Shown: positions 21,001 to 29,264, counted from the stretch's first letter. The stretch: DNA of 34,666 bases from Deltaproteobacteria bacterium (GCA_016210115.1 JACQUW010000390.1:1-34666); one strand, 5' to 3'. Made by a program: numbers and translations. Notes: generated by a model not told the origin, from the letters alone.

Positions 21001-21273
21001 AGCAAATTCCTGCGGGCCGTAGGAAAGCTCGGTCACTCCCTTGAGAAGAATCGAGAGCTGGAGAAGGCCATCGACTGTTATAGGAGAGGCCTGGAAGTGG
21101 ACGGCCTTGCCGAGGAATTTTACCAGCGCCTCATGCTCTGTTTTTATGCTTCCGGCCGCAAGGCAGAGGCGCTCGCTGTCTATGACCGCTGCCGCGAAAC
21201 GTTCCTTTCGATTCTCGGAGTTGAACCGTCTCCACAGACCGAGAGCATCAGAAGGATCGCTCTGAAGAACTGA
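18068..21273 (+). pseudogene. STAND-ATPase/TPR/BTAD transcriptional regulator split by a frameshift
   Basis: A large MalT-like regulator of about 1,067 residues if read through, interrupted by one frameshift near 18226-18232. The first frame (from ATG 18068) holds the Walker A motif GPPGAGKTTLVSSYLAA. The continuation K-L-P-C-L-W-Y-Q-V-D-E-S-D-G-E-I lies one base off, exactly as one deleted base would cause. The rest runs uninterrupted to 21273: Walker-B-like FVLVFDNYQE, sensor VILMSRR, a winged-helix-like linker, a long TPR region, an OmpR-type winged helix (LKILTLGRFEL...LTDAIWPEAEG) and a BTAD domain (WADAHAFEDIL to the end). The intact remainder suggests a very recent mutation or a sequencing error. 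Its target genes are unknown. Confidence 0.85.
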
Positions 21274-21406
21274 CAGCTTTATCTCCCTCGCCACCTTCCA
21301 AATGTAACCTATCTGTAAGTTTTCGCTGGTATAAGTTTGCCCAAAATGCTCAAGTCTCTCGCCGCTGGAGGAAGAGAGGAAACCTTCCTGCTGAAACCAG
21401 GCGATA

Positions 21407-21613
21407 ATGGCAACATGCATGAACAACTATGTCCTGCGGATTTACCGCCTTGACCGCAAAAAGCCTCAGAGCCTGGTTGGGATCGCTGAGGAAGTCGGCG
21501 TCAAGAGAAAGAGCGCCTTTACCAGTATTCAGGAGCTCTGGGACATCCTGAGCCACCCGAGGAGGAGACCGGTGGAACGAGAAAAGAAAAACGAGGAGGA
21601 GAAACGATCTTAA
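21407..21613 (+). CDS. Small conserved-looking protein, function unknown
   Basis: Short protein of 68 residues (64 if it starts at ATG 21419). The core NNYVLRIYRLDRKKPQSLVGIAEEVG...AFTSIQELWDIL looks like a compact beta-beta-alpha unit. I recall this pattern (N-Y-V-x-R-I-Y-R ... L-x-G-x-V/A-E ... F-x-x-x-x-E-L-W) as a small protein often seen beside BTAD-type regulators, but I cannot name a family. A very basic/acidic tail (RRRPVEREKKNEEEKRS) follows. The ribosome site is weak. It lies 133 bp after the regulator on the same strand. Confidence 0.55.
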   Translation: MATCMNNYVLRIYRLDRKKPQSLVGIAEEVGVKRKSAFTSIQELWDILSHPRRRPVEREKKNEEEKRS

Positions 21614-21630
21614 TTCTTTCTCCTTCTATT

Positions 21631-21653
21631 TCCTCCCCTCTCGCGGGGAAGGA
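21631..21653. repeat. REP-like intergenic hairpin, copy 1
   Basis: TCCTCCCC (21631-21638) pairs with GGGGAAGGA (21645-21653) with one bulged base. It is followed by the ATTAAAGGTGGGGG tail common to the C-rich hairpin repeats found between genes in many environmental genomes. It resembles the copies at 22518 and 25613. It may also act as a terminator for the small upstream gene. Confidence 0.5.
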
Positions 21654-21731
21654 TTAAAGGTGGGGGGGTGTCCGGTAATGATAAGCGAAATAGGGAGCGG
21701 AAATCTAAATTGCATCAAGGAGGGCAAGACG

Positions 21732-22482
21732 ATGAAGCGGTTAATTTCGACAACAGTTGGTTTGTTGTTTGCCTCCATACTTCTTATCTCCCCGTTGCCG
21801 GCGGCGGCCGAGGACGTTGATGTCGCTCCCACATCATGGGACTTCGGCGATGTCGAACTCGGCACGTCGCGCACGCACATCTTCACTCTCGACAGTCTCG
21901 GGCCGACGCCGGTGTACATCTTCCTTGTCCGGCTCACCACTGATGCCGAGGGGCGCTCTCGTGTGTGACGTCGACGTCGATTGCGACTTTACCATCACGT
22001 CTACCCCTGGCTTTCCATTAGTACTCCCGGCTGGGAACTCGGTCGAGGTGGAAATTACCTTTACCCCGTCTGCCGTCGGCGCCCAGGAGGCCTTCCTCAA
22101 CATCGTTAGCAACGACGCCTATCCTCCTGGCGACAACATTTTCATCCCCCTCTCTGGCTGGGGCGTAGACGCCAGCGTCGATCCCGGCGAGCTAATGGCC
22201 ACCGTCATCGCTTTCTTCGACGAGTCCGTCAGCGGCGGGTCTATCGCTGGCTCAGGCCCTGGCAATTCCGCGGCCGGCCGGTTGAAGGCTTTCGGGAATA
22301 TGCTCAAGGCCTCCAGCGACCTGATCGAGGCCGGCGCGTACGACCTTGCCTGCACACAGCTTCAGGATGCCTTGAACCGTACAGATGGCGGCACTCCGCC
22401 GCCGGATTTCGTGACTGGAGACAGCGCGGATGAACTCGCGGCGATGATCATGGAAGTCATGGACGCCCTCGGGTGTCTATGA
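21732..22482 (+). pseudogene. Exported ASH/choice-of-anchor-D protein, frameshifted copy
   Basis: First of two paralogs (the other is at 23231). It has a signal peptide (KRLISTTVGLLFASILLISPLPAAAE), an ASH/HYDIN-like immunoglobulin-fold domain (SWDFGDVELGTSRTHIFTL ... VEVEITFTPSAVGAQEAFLNI) and a C-terminal helical module (GELMATVIAFFDESV ... LACTQLQDALNRTDG ... MDALGCL). The frame breaks at the GGGG run 21950-21953: removing one G restores E-G-A-L-V-C-D and continuity to the paralog's layout. ATG 21732 follows GGAGGG. If the extra G is real, only about 79 residues would be made; it could also be a sequencing slip. The C-terminal module resembles FIMAH-type domains, but that naming is tentative. 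Confidence 0.75.
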
Positions 22483-22517
22483 TGCTATTCTCGCAGACGT
22501 TAGTTGGCGATGGGTTC

Positions 22518-22540
22518 CTTCTCCCCTTGCGGGAGAAGGC
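22518..22540. repeat. REP-like intergenic hairpin, copy 2
   Basis: A perfect 9-bp stem, CCTTCTCCC (22518-22526) and GGGAGAAGG (22532-22540), with loop CTTGC. The downstream CTAGGATGAGGGG tail belongs to the same repeat type. It lies between the frameshifted ASH gene and the metallopeptidase gene and could terminate the former. Confidence 0.65.
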
Positions 22541-22605
22541 TAGGATGAGGGGTGATCTATCTTGCACCCTCTCGCATCGCGTGAAGGAGAAAGGAGGAGG
22601 ACGGT

Positions 22606-23127
22606 ATGCTGCACGTTGACGGATCACCTGAGTTCGTGGGTCAGGTGAGAGGCGCCTTGGAACACATCGATCCAACCGCGATGGTCATGGATCGGGCAGT
22701 GTGTTTTGACACGGGGAGAAGCTTTGAGCGGCATCCGCGAGGTCATGAGCTGCTCCGGCGGTTGGTTGAAAGCGGATATCGGGTGGTGATCATCCGTGGC
22801 ACATCAAGCCGCTGCGAGCCCACTTACCCGAACGGGATGAGGACAGGATCAACCGTAGTCTGGAATTTTGGCCAGGTACCCACCAACGCGCCGGCTTGCT
22901 TCTGTATCGGTCTCGGTCATGAACTGGGTCATGCCGACCAACTCATCCGGGGTGTAGTAGGCGCGGCCGATCTGTATCCCGCTGGCGGTGGCTCTTCCGG
23001 ATTTTCAATGCGGCTTGAAATGCTGAACATCACCGGGAGATACGGGGTCGAAACTTGGGATGGCGTTACGGAAAACCAACTCCGCGACGAGCACGTGCCT
23101 CGCCAAGCCGCACGGCCGAGCTATTGA
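22606..23127 (+). CDS. M91/NleD-like zinc metallopeptidase domain protein
   Basis: Protein of 173 residues consisting of one putative zinc-protease domain without signal peptide. The active-site helix is IGLGHELGHADQLI with His105, Glu106 and His109 (HExxH). The C-terminal segment WDGVTENQLRDEHVPRQAARPSY matches the ITENxxRxExGxPxRxxY ending I associate with the M91 (NleD effector) family. The middle VVWNFGQVP strand fits the edge strand before the active site. ATG 22606 follows a strong GGAGGAGG. M91 domains are known in type III effectors and in the toxin tips of polymorphic toxins; here the domain stands alone between two exported ASH-domain paralogs. Family assignment is by motif memory. 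Confidence 0.7.
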   Translation: MLHVDGSPEFVGQVRGALEHIDPTAMVMDRAVCFDTGRSFERHPRGHELLRRLVESGYRVVIIRGTSSRCEPTYPNGMRTGSTVVWNFGQVPTNAPACFCIGLGHELGHADQLIRGVVGAADLYPAGGGSSGFSMRLEMLNITGRYGVETWDGVTENQLRDEHVPRQAARPSY

Positions 23128-23230
23128 TCGTTTTGAACGTATTCCGATGTAGCCCAAAGAGACCCGTCGATCTGCAAAAAAAATGTCCGAAAAGGCATTA
23201 GAGAGATAACTCAGCACGGAGGACAAGACG

Positions 23231-24013
23231 ATGAAAAGGAAAATCTTGACGCTAGTTGGGCTGTTGTTTGCTCTTATGCTTCTAAGCTATCCGTTACCGG
23301 TTTTGGCTGAGGGCATGGAACCCAACCCTCTGTCATGGGACTTCGGTGACGTGGAGGTTGGCTCCTCTTCGACGACGATTCTCACACTCACTAGCACAGG
23401 CATGACGCCTGTAGTGATAGATTCGGTCGTACTGGAAAATAATGCAACAGGCTCCTTTGCAGTACTGAATGATGCGCGACTCGTGAACTGCGATCCGCGA
23501 CTCGTGAACTCCGATGGCGAGCCTGTATTCGGTGTACCTCCACCCTCGGTTACCCTGTTCCCGCTAGGCTGTTCCCTCGAGTTTGTGCTCGAATTCACTC
23601 CTTCCGGGCTGGGGCTGCATACTGCGGACTTGCGGATTCGCAGTACCGCCCACGATCCTTATGATTATTTTCTCGTGCCCCTTCAGGGTGTCGGAATTCC
23701 TGAGGTGTTGGACCCCGGCGAGCTGATGACGAACCTCATGAGGTTCTTCAATGTATCTGTCGCCGATGGGGCGCTTATAGGTCATGGCCCCGGCCATTCG
23801 GCAGACCACCGGTTGAAGGCTTTCGGAAACATGCTCAAGGCCTCCAGCGACCTGATCGAGGCCGGCGCGTATGACCTTGCCTGCACGCAGCTTCGCGATG
23901 CCCTCAATCGTACAGACGGCGCTCATCCGCCGCCGGACCTTGTGGCTGGAGCCGCCGGGGAGGAGCTCGCGGACATGATCGTGGCAGTCATGGACGGCCT
24001 CGGCTGTCCATGA
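23231..24013 (+). CDS. Exported ASH/choice-of-anchor-D protein, intact copy
   Basis: Intact paralog of the broken gene at 21732, 260 residues. Signal peptide (KRKILTLVGLLFALMLLSYPLPVLAE), then an ASH/HYDIN-type beta domain (SWDFGDVEVGSSSTTILTLTSTGMTPVVI ... CSLEFVLEFTPSGLGLHTADLRI), then the helical C-terminal module (GELMTNLMRFFNVSVADGALIGHGPGHSADHRLKAFGNMLKASSDLIE ... GLGCP). DNA for the C-terminal module is almost identical to that of the first copy, while the N-terminal halves have diverged. GGAGG lies ten bases before the ATG. It is likely a periplasmic or surface protein; the C-terminal module could be an interaction or anchoring unit. Function is unknown. Confidence 0.8.
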   Translation: MKRKILTLVGLLFALMLLSYPLPVLAEGMEPNPLSWDFGDVEVGSSSTTILTLTSTGMTPVVIDSVVLENNATGSFAVLNDARLVNCDPRLVNSDGEPVFGVPPPSVTLFPLGCSLEFVLEFTPSGLGLHTADLRIRSTAHDPYDYFLVPLQGVGIPEVLDPGELMTNLMRFFNVSVADGALIGHGPGHSADHRLKAFGNMLKASSDLIEAGAYDLACTQLRDALNRTDGAHPPPDLVAGAAGEELADMIVAVMDGLGCP

Positions 24014-24038
24014 TATCGAGGCTCTGAACGATAGTGTC

Positions 24039-25541
24039 ATGGCCCGTAGCCAGTCAGCCAAGCAAAGAGACACTCCTGCGCCGACAATAGGGCGCGGAAT
24101 TCCGCTGATCGTTGCATTTGTCGCCGGATGGGTTGTGATGATGTTGGAGATACTCGGTGCAAGGCTCCTGGCGCCGTATTTTGGATATTCGGTTTACCAG
24201 TGGGGCGCGCTCATCGGGGTGGTGCTGGCTTGTTTGACTTGTGGGTACTACCTGGGGGGCCGCGTAGGGGATGGCAGCCACGCGCGAGGTTTTCTTATTT
24301 GGGCCCTGATAGTATCGGCCACCTGGATAATCCTTATCCCACCACTTGCGCGGTTATCCCTGCCTTGGTCCCGCGCGAGCGGGCCCGCATGGGGAGCAGT
24401 CGTGGCAACCACGTTGCTCCTGGGTCTTCCGTCGGCGCTTCTGGGAACCGTTTCTCCCATCGTCACTCGTCTAACGTTTACGGGCGCTATTGCCAATGCG
24501 GCAGGCAGCGTCTATGCGGTCTCAACGCTTGGCAGCATCGGAGGGACATTCTTCACCGCCTTTTATGCGATCCCGGTGCTGGGCTCCCGTACGAGCCATT
24601 ACGTGGCGGGGCTGCTGTTGGTAGCGGCGCTCCTAGGACTTGCGCTGGCTGGAAGACAACTCCGTTATCTCGCTGCTATCGGGCTCGTTCTGCTCCCGCT
24701 AGTACTTCCAAATACCAGACTGCCGAAAGGCGTAATTTACGAAGCAGAGTCAATTCACAACATCATTAGGGTCGTCGACCGCGGATCCGATCGTTCTCTT
24801 TACTTGAATTACGCGGCGGGGGCTCAGACAGTGATGCGAAAAGACGCTGTGCTGACAGGGAAATACTACGACTACTTTGTGCTGGGCCCGCTCATGAACC
24901 AGGCGAAGAACGCCTTATTCCTTGGCGTCGGTGGCGGCACGGCCCTGAAGCAAGTTCTGGAGGTATATCCAGATGTAAGAGTGGTGGGTGTCGATCTGGA
25001 CCCGGAAGTCTTAACGGTGGCCGAACGCTATTTCGCTCTTGCCCGTTCTCCCCGCCTCGACCTCAGGGCAGAAGATGCTCGGTGGTACGTTGAAAGCGCC
25101 ACAGGAGAATTTGATCTCATTGGGATTGATCTCTTTGTCACCGGCCAAATTCCATTCTTTACCACAACGGTTGAGTTCTTTAACCTGTTGAAAAAGCGGC
25201 TTTCCGCCCGTGGGTTGGTCATGATGCATATCCGTTCCGTTCGGTCTGGAGACGAGCTGCTCGCTCCCTTCGTTCGCACTATCGGAGCCGTGTTCCCGAG
25301 CGTCTTTGTATTCGGCCGGAATAATCTTATCCTGGTGGCGAGTAAGACACCGGTAGAGCTGGATGTGTTGATTCACGCTTTAGAAAGAGGAGCGACCGCC
25401 TTCCCGGCGATCCAACCGGTCGTGGCTCAGGCGTTGACGGATTTTCGGAGAGCAGTAGGCGGCGACCACTGGCCCATCTTCACAGATGACCGAAACGATG
25501 TGGAGATTCGGACATTTCGGATGTCTTACCAGAAGGATTGA
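24039..25541 (+). CDS. Membrane-fused spermidine synthase-like aminopropyltransferase
   Basis: Protein of 500 residues. The N-terminal half has about six to seven hydrophobic helices (LIVAFVAGWVVMMLEILGARLLAPYFG... through LLGLALAGRQLRYLAAIGLVLLPLVLP). The C-terminal half is a SpeE-like Rossmann domain. This matches the fused MFS/spermidine-synthase family. The nucleotide-binding loop LGVGGGTALKQVL and the acidic VVGVDLDPEVLTVAERYF and LRAEDARWYV are present. The usual catalytic DxxDP-like segment appears as IGIDLFVTGQIPFF, so aminopropyl transfer from decarboxylated SAM is not certain. A short part of its coding sequence recurs at 26826-26860. It has no good ribosome site; the start is the first in-frame ATG, 25 bp after the ASH gene. 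Confidence 0.85.
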   Translation: MARSQSAKQRDTPAPTIGRGIPLIVAFVAGWVVMMLEILGARLLAPYFGYSVYQWGALIGVVLACLTCGYYLGGRVGDGSHARGFLIWALIVSATWIILIPPLARLSLPWSRASGPAWGAVVATTLLLGLPSALLGTVSPIVTRLTFTGAIANAAGSVYAVSTLGSIGGTFFTAFYAIPVLGSRTSHYVAGLLLVAALLGLALAGRQLRYLAAIGLVLLPLVLPNTRLPKGVIYEAESIHNIIRVVDRGSDRSLYLNYAAGAQTVMRKDAVLTGKYYDYFVLGPLMNQAKNALFLGVGGGTALKQVLEVYPDVRVVGVDLDPEVLTVAERYFALARSPRLDLRAEDARWYVESATGEFDLIGIDLFVTGQIPFFTTTVEFFNLLKKRLSARGLVMMHIRSVRSGDELLAPFVRTIGAVFPSVFVFGRNNLILVASKTPVELDVLIHALERGATAFPAIQPVVAQALTDFRRAVGGDHWPIFTDDRNDVEIRTFRMSYQKD

Positions 25542-25612
25542 GCGGGACCCCAGGGGCAGCCCAACCCGGCTAAAGTGCGGTTATAGATGAGTTTACATAC
25601 CCCTCACTCTGA

Positions 25613-25668
25613 CCTCTCCCGCAAGGGGAGAGGAATCTAAGATGTACCCCTCCCTTTGACGGGAGGGG
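25613..25668. terminator. Paired REP-like hairpins, probable bidirectional terminator
   Basis: Two perfect hairpins in tandem. The first is CCTCTCCC (25613-25620) with GGGAGAGG (25626-25633), loop GCAAG. The second is CCCCTCCC (25647-25654) with GGGAGGGG (25661-25668), loop TTTGAC. They lie between convergent genes and are suited to end transcription from both sides, though no T-run follows. Sequence style is the same as the copies at 21631 and 22518. Confidence 0.65.
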
Positions 25669-25732
25669 ATGAAAGGGAGAGTGTGTCAACATATTCATTG
25701 CTTTCGCTCTAAGTCGCTTTCAGGTGATGATG

Positions 25733-26500
25733 CTAGTCATCCTGGTACCCTTTTCTCTTCAGGAATTCCTTGAAACCTTCGCGTGGGTGATTCGATTTCA
25801 GCCAAGTCTTTCGCGCGCTTTGTTCGCTGTCATAACGCCCGCGCCAATTCATGCCGATGTCCTCGTGCAGTAGACGTTTGATTCCCTGCACCATGCGAGG
25901 GTCGTTTTCACTGATCAACTGCGCCATCTGAATCGCCGAATCGCGCAGCTGGTCCGACGGTACGACCTGGTTAAGCAAACCGATTCGTTCAGCCTCGGCG
26001 GCCTTAACCACACGGCCGCTGTAGAGCAGCTCCTTCGCCTTCGGCATACCAATGACAAGCGGCAACGACCAGGTGGAGTTTACCCGGCCATACCTGGCTG
26101 CCAAGAAGCGGAACTCCGTACGTTCGCAGCCGATGCGAATGTCCAGCATCGAGCTCAGCATGGCCCCAGCGCCATAAGCCAAACCGTTAATCGCCCCAAT
26201 GGTGGGTTTGGGAAACGCGGCGATGTGCCAGTTGGCTTGACTGCGAAAGACTTGACGCGCTGCGAGATCCTCGGAGCTCATTGAAACCATTTGCAGAATG
26301 TCACCGCCGGACGAGAAGGCGCGCGATCCTGCTCCCGTTAAAATTACCACACGCACGTCATCATCGTTTTCGATTTGTGTCAGTTCATCATCGAGATCGC
26401 GCGCCAGCTCGTAACTCATGGCATGCAATTTTTCCGGACGATTGAGCGTGATCACGGCAATTTGGTTGAGACGTTCTGTCAGAATATTTCTATAGCTCAT
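25733..26500 (-). CDS. Enoyl-CoA hydratase/isomerase (crotonase family)
   Basis: Crotonase of 255 residues acting on acyl-CoA thioesters. The two oxyanion-hole regions are visible: SRAFSSGGDILQM (normally AFxAGxD) and GLAYGAGAMLSSMLDIRIG. The catalytic-acid region around AARYGRVNSTWSLPLVIG carries no clear Glu pair, so whether it hydrates, isomerises or does something else is open. ATG 26500 was chosen because AAGGAG lies directly upstream; the frame is open to 26629 but that extension is not protein-like. A 12-bp palindrome precedes the ribosome site. A segment of this gene is duplicated at 17722-17915. Confidence 0.88.
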   Translation of the reverse strand: MSYRNILTERLNQIAVITLNRPEKLHAMSYELARDLDDELTQIENDDDVRVVILTGAGSRAFSSGGDILQMVSMSSEDLAARQVFRSQANWHIAAFPKPTIGAINGLAYGAGAMLSSMLDIRIGCERTEFRFLAARYGRVNSTWSLPLVIGMPKAKELLYSGRVVKAAEAERIGLLNQVVPSDQLRDSAIQMAQLISENDPRMVQGIKRLLHEDIGMNWRGRYDSEQSARKTWLKSNHPREGFKEFLKRKGYQDD

Positions 26501-26514
26501 GCTCGTTCTCCTTG

Positions 26515-26526
26515 ACCCTATAGGGT
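26515..26526. promoter_or_regulatory. Perfect 12-bp palindrome, candidate operator of the crotonase gene
   Basis: ACCCTATAGGGT reads identically on both strands. It sits 14 bp upstream of the crotonase start codon, just before its AAGGAG. A repressor bound here would block transcription or translation start. Chance occurrence of a perfect 12-mer palindrome at this place is low but not negligible. Confidence 0.35.
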
Positions 26527-26825
26527 GTGTCTCCGGTCGCACATTACAACAGAATGGAATACTAAAAAAGCTGCATCGCCTCCCATCGGAGTCGATTTCG
26601 AGGGCGAGCTCACCGGTCGTGTGCATCATGGAGCTGCCGGCGCCGGAAAAGGTTTTAGGGCCCGATGAACGGGTTCGAGTTTTCAGCTATCCGGAAACGC
26701 CGGTCATTTCAGCGTGGGGACCGGCTGACGCTTGACGCCCGCGACCTCATCATTGGAAGCGTGGATATTTGGGGAGGTCAATCCTGGACGTGCAGGGCTT
26801 ATTGAAGCATTCAACAATGGGGATA

Positions 26826-26860
26826 CTTGGCGCCGGGGGCGGCACAGCCCTGAAGCAAGT
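26826..26860 (+). pseudogene. Short relic of the spermidine synthase-like gene
   Basis: Matches 24921-24955, the nucleotide-binding loop region of the intact gene, at 32 of 35 bases and in the same orientation. It encodes the same G-G-G-T-A-L-K-Q-V run. Similarity stops abruptly on both sides, so it is a fragment, not a gene. Confidence 0.55.
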
Positions 26861-26984
26861 AAAGTCCACTCTGATTGAAAACCACGAGCCGGCCACAAAG
26901 ACCATTCAAGTCCGATACAAATACTTACGACTAGCGCCCTCCGCCCAGATAGATCGTTACGACGCGTGGGCGGGGTGGTGTCGG

Positions 26985-29264
26985 CTACCGGAGCGGCGAG
27001 CCAATGGTAGTATTTGCCGTGGCACTGCTGCCGTCGGAAAAAAGAACCCTAACCGTAAAGCCTTGCCCAACAGGAAAAAGGGCATTGTTATAATCAGAGG
27101 CAAAGATCTTAAAACCGGCTCCTTCAGCCAATGAGAAATTCACCGCGCTATTGGCCGCATTGTACAAAGCCGCATCCAATGTGCTCGCCGCGCCCAAGAC
27201 CCAATAGATCGTTCCGGCTTGGGTGTCCCAGATTGCGTTACTCCCATTGCGCTGCAATTCTAAACGCGTGACCGTGCGGTTCCCGCTTCCGGACTGCAGT
27301 GTTACCGTAAATACCCCATCGCTTAACCCGTCGGGTGTTATCGCCTGATCCCCTTTTCCCACGCGGTCCCTTAGCTTGCCGTCGAAAGCTAAAGTGACGG
27401 CGGCCGGCAGGGCGCTGTTATTGACCGTCACCGTAACGCTCGCTGAGTTTGAATTTTCCGCGGCGTCTCTGGCAACCGCCGTCAGCGTGTGAGAACCGTT
27501 GGCGACAACCGCGCTGTTCCATGAAATCGAGTAAGGGGCGGTGGTGTCTTCAGCTCCCAAGTTGGCGCCGTCCAATTTGAATTGGACACCCAGGACGCCC
27601 ACATTGTCCGTGGCGTTCGCTGAAACCGAGATGGTCCCCGAAATCGTGGAGCCGGGCGCGGGAGCCGTCATCGAAACCGTGGGCGCGGTCGTGTCGGCTG
27701 CGGCCAGGGTTGTAAAGGTGAGATCTCCAGAAACAGCCGGATAACCTGACGCGTCTCGTGACTTCACTCGATAATGGTACAGAGTGGCCGCGGCGAGTCC
27801 GGTCAGCGGCTGGGAGTGCGAAGTGGCCATAGTTGAATTGACAGATGTCGACTTGCCGTAAGAGGTTGTGGTTCCGTACTCCACCTGCGAGTCGCTCGCT
27901 ATGTTTGTTGTCCAGGTGATCGTAGCCCCAGAAGAACTAACCAACGAAGCGGAGACTGCGGATATCGCCAGCGGCGCCGTACCCGGATAGATGAATTTTA
28001 GCCCTGCCTGGTCATCTGGGGTTAAGGAGGCGCCCCGACCATCGAAGTGAGCATAAGGAGCCATTAACGCGTTCGCATCGGAGGAATGGCCGAGACCCAG
28101 AACGTGTCCCAGCTCGTGTGCCAGCACCTCGGCGAAATTCTTCGAATTTTCGTAAAACCCACATCCCTGCCAACCGTCGTTAACGACGACATCGCCCTCC
28201 ACCATTTTATAGAAGACCTGGCCATTCACGACCTTGGATTGACCTGAGGAAAAATAGCCTGCCTGGGCAAGAGTGCCGCTGCAGCCGGTGGGGTTATCCA
28301 TTTGACCAAGAGGATCCCGGAATGAGATCGCGTTTACACCATCTGAACGGTATCCCACGGCTGTTGTCTTGCCGCCGTCCTGATATTTAAAACTTGCTCC
28401 GGAAACATTGCTCCACGCTGCCAGGGCCTCCAGAACCTGACTGAAGCCCAAGTTGGGAGCGAGAGGCTCGCCGTTCTGATGGGTCAACATCGTGACGGGC
28501 AGCCCGGAATCCGGCTCAAACCATCTTGCCTTGCCGAGAAAGGTAAAAGAGGCGCTGGGCTCGGTCGCATCGGACGCGATATGAGGAGACGTCAGAATAG
28601 GTTTGCGCTTTTTTGGGGATGTTTTCCCCTCGAAAGTTGCGCGAATGCGCATCTTGAAATCCTTGAGACGGTGCCGCTTCTGACTTGATGAGGAAGGCGG
28701 GCCCGTTGCGTCCGGAGGAGCGAGAAGATGGACCCCTTCCGGGATCTCCTGAGAAGCGACCTCCTCTTGAGTCACCGAGTCGACCAGGACGGAATACTTG
28801 CCCTGGTAAAGGTGAGCGATCCGGAGAGTACCGTCTTGATTCTGAGACAAGAACATGAGAACTTTTTCGCCGACGAAGAACTCCGGATTCCCCGTTATCC
28901 ATGAATGAACATCCGCAATTGTGCCGCCGGCCTGTTTGATCGTAAGCTCATTCCCCGCAAGCTCCCCCTTGAGCACGTCTTCAACAGAGAGGGTTATGGC
29001 GGTAAAGATCTGCTGCTCGCTCTCTTCCCAGTAGCTTTTGATCGCCGTCACAGTTCCTTCGACGATGGCAACGGCATCTTCCGCCATGGCCGGATCGTCA
29101 ACGGGGATAACCGTCGTGGCGGACGCATGAAAGCTCACGCCCAAGTAAAGAAAAACGAAAAATTGGGTGATAAAAGCCGTGCGTAATCTCAATCGCAACC
29201 TACTGTAAAAGAAACGAGACGAGGCAAAACCAGAAGTTGCTTTCTTCATCCGCCCATGGTCCAT
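26985..29264 (-). CDS. Exported matrixin-type metalloprotease with beta-sandwich tail
   Basis: Secreted protein of 759 residues. In order: signal region (TM-like at about residues 29-47); an N-terminal beta domain (about 50-165) shared with the next protein; a linker; the zinc-protease domain with HELGHVLGLGHS at residues 383-394 and Met-turn NALMAPY; an FN3 domain (about 430-520, AISAVSASLVSSSGATITWTT); a Big/cadherin-like domain (about 525-615, PTVSMTAPAPGSTISGTISVSA); and a C-terminal beta domain of about 130 residues. The HExxHxxGxxH plus Met pattern is that of metzincins of the matrixin group. ATG 29264 has AAGGAG about ten bases upstream. It lies 56 bp after the paralogous small protein and is probably co-transcribed. 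Substrate is unknown. Confidence 0.88.
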   Translation of the reverse strand: MDHGRMKKATSGFASSRFFYSRLRLRLRTAFITQFFVFLYLGVSFHASATTVIPVDDPAMAEDAVAIVEGTVTAIKSYWEESEQQIFTAITLSVEDVLKGELAGNELTIKQAGGTIADVHSWITGNPEFFVGEKVLMFLSQNQDGTLRIAHLYQGKYSVLVDSVTQEEVASQEIPEGVHLLAPPDATGPPSSSSQKRHRLKDFKMRIRATFEGKTSPKKRKPILTSPHIASDATEPSASFTFLGKARWFEPDSGLPVTMLTHQNGEPLAPNLGFSQVLEALAAWSNVSGASFKYQDGGKTTAVGYRSDGVNAISFRDPLGQMDNPTGCSGTLAQAGYFSSGQSKVVNGQVFYKMVEGDVVVNDGWQGCGFYENSKNFAEVLAHELGHVLGLGHSSDANALMAPYAHFDGRGASLTPDDQAGLKFIYPGTAPLAISAVSASLVSSSGATITWTTNIASDSQVEYGTTTSYGKSTSVNSTMATSHSQPLTGLAAATLYHYRVKSRDASGYPAVSGDLTFTTLAAADTTAPTVSMTAPAPGSTISGTISVSANATDNVGVLGVQFKLDGANLGAEDTTAPYSISWNSAVVANGSHTLTAVARDAAENSNSASVTVTVNNSALPAAVTLAFDGKLRDRVGKGDQAITPDGLSDGVFTVTLQSGSGNRTVTRLELQRNGSNAIWDTQAGTIYWVLGAASTLDAALYNAANSAVNFSLAEGAGFKIFASDYNNALFPVGQGFTVRVLFSDGSSATANTTIGSPLR

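Larger units (their letters stand above)
26501..26984. other. Gene-poor region with a gene fragment and a palindrome
   Basis: These 484 bp contain a 12-bp palindrome (26515-26526) and a 35-bp relic of the spermidine synthase-like gene (26826-26860). Open frames on both strands show no recognisable domains, so I annotate no gene here. Confidence 0.45.
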
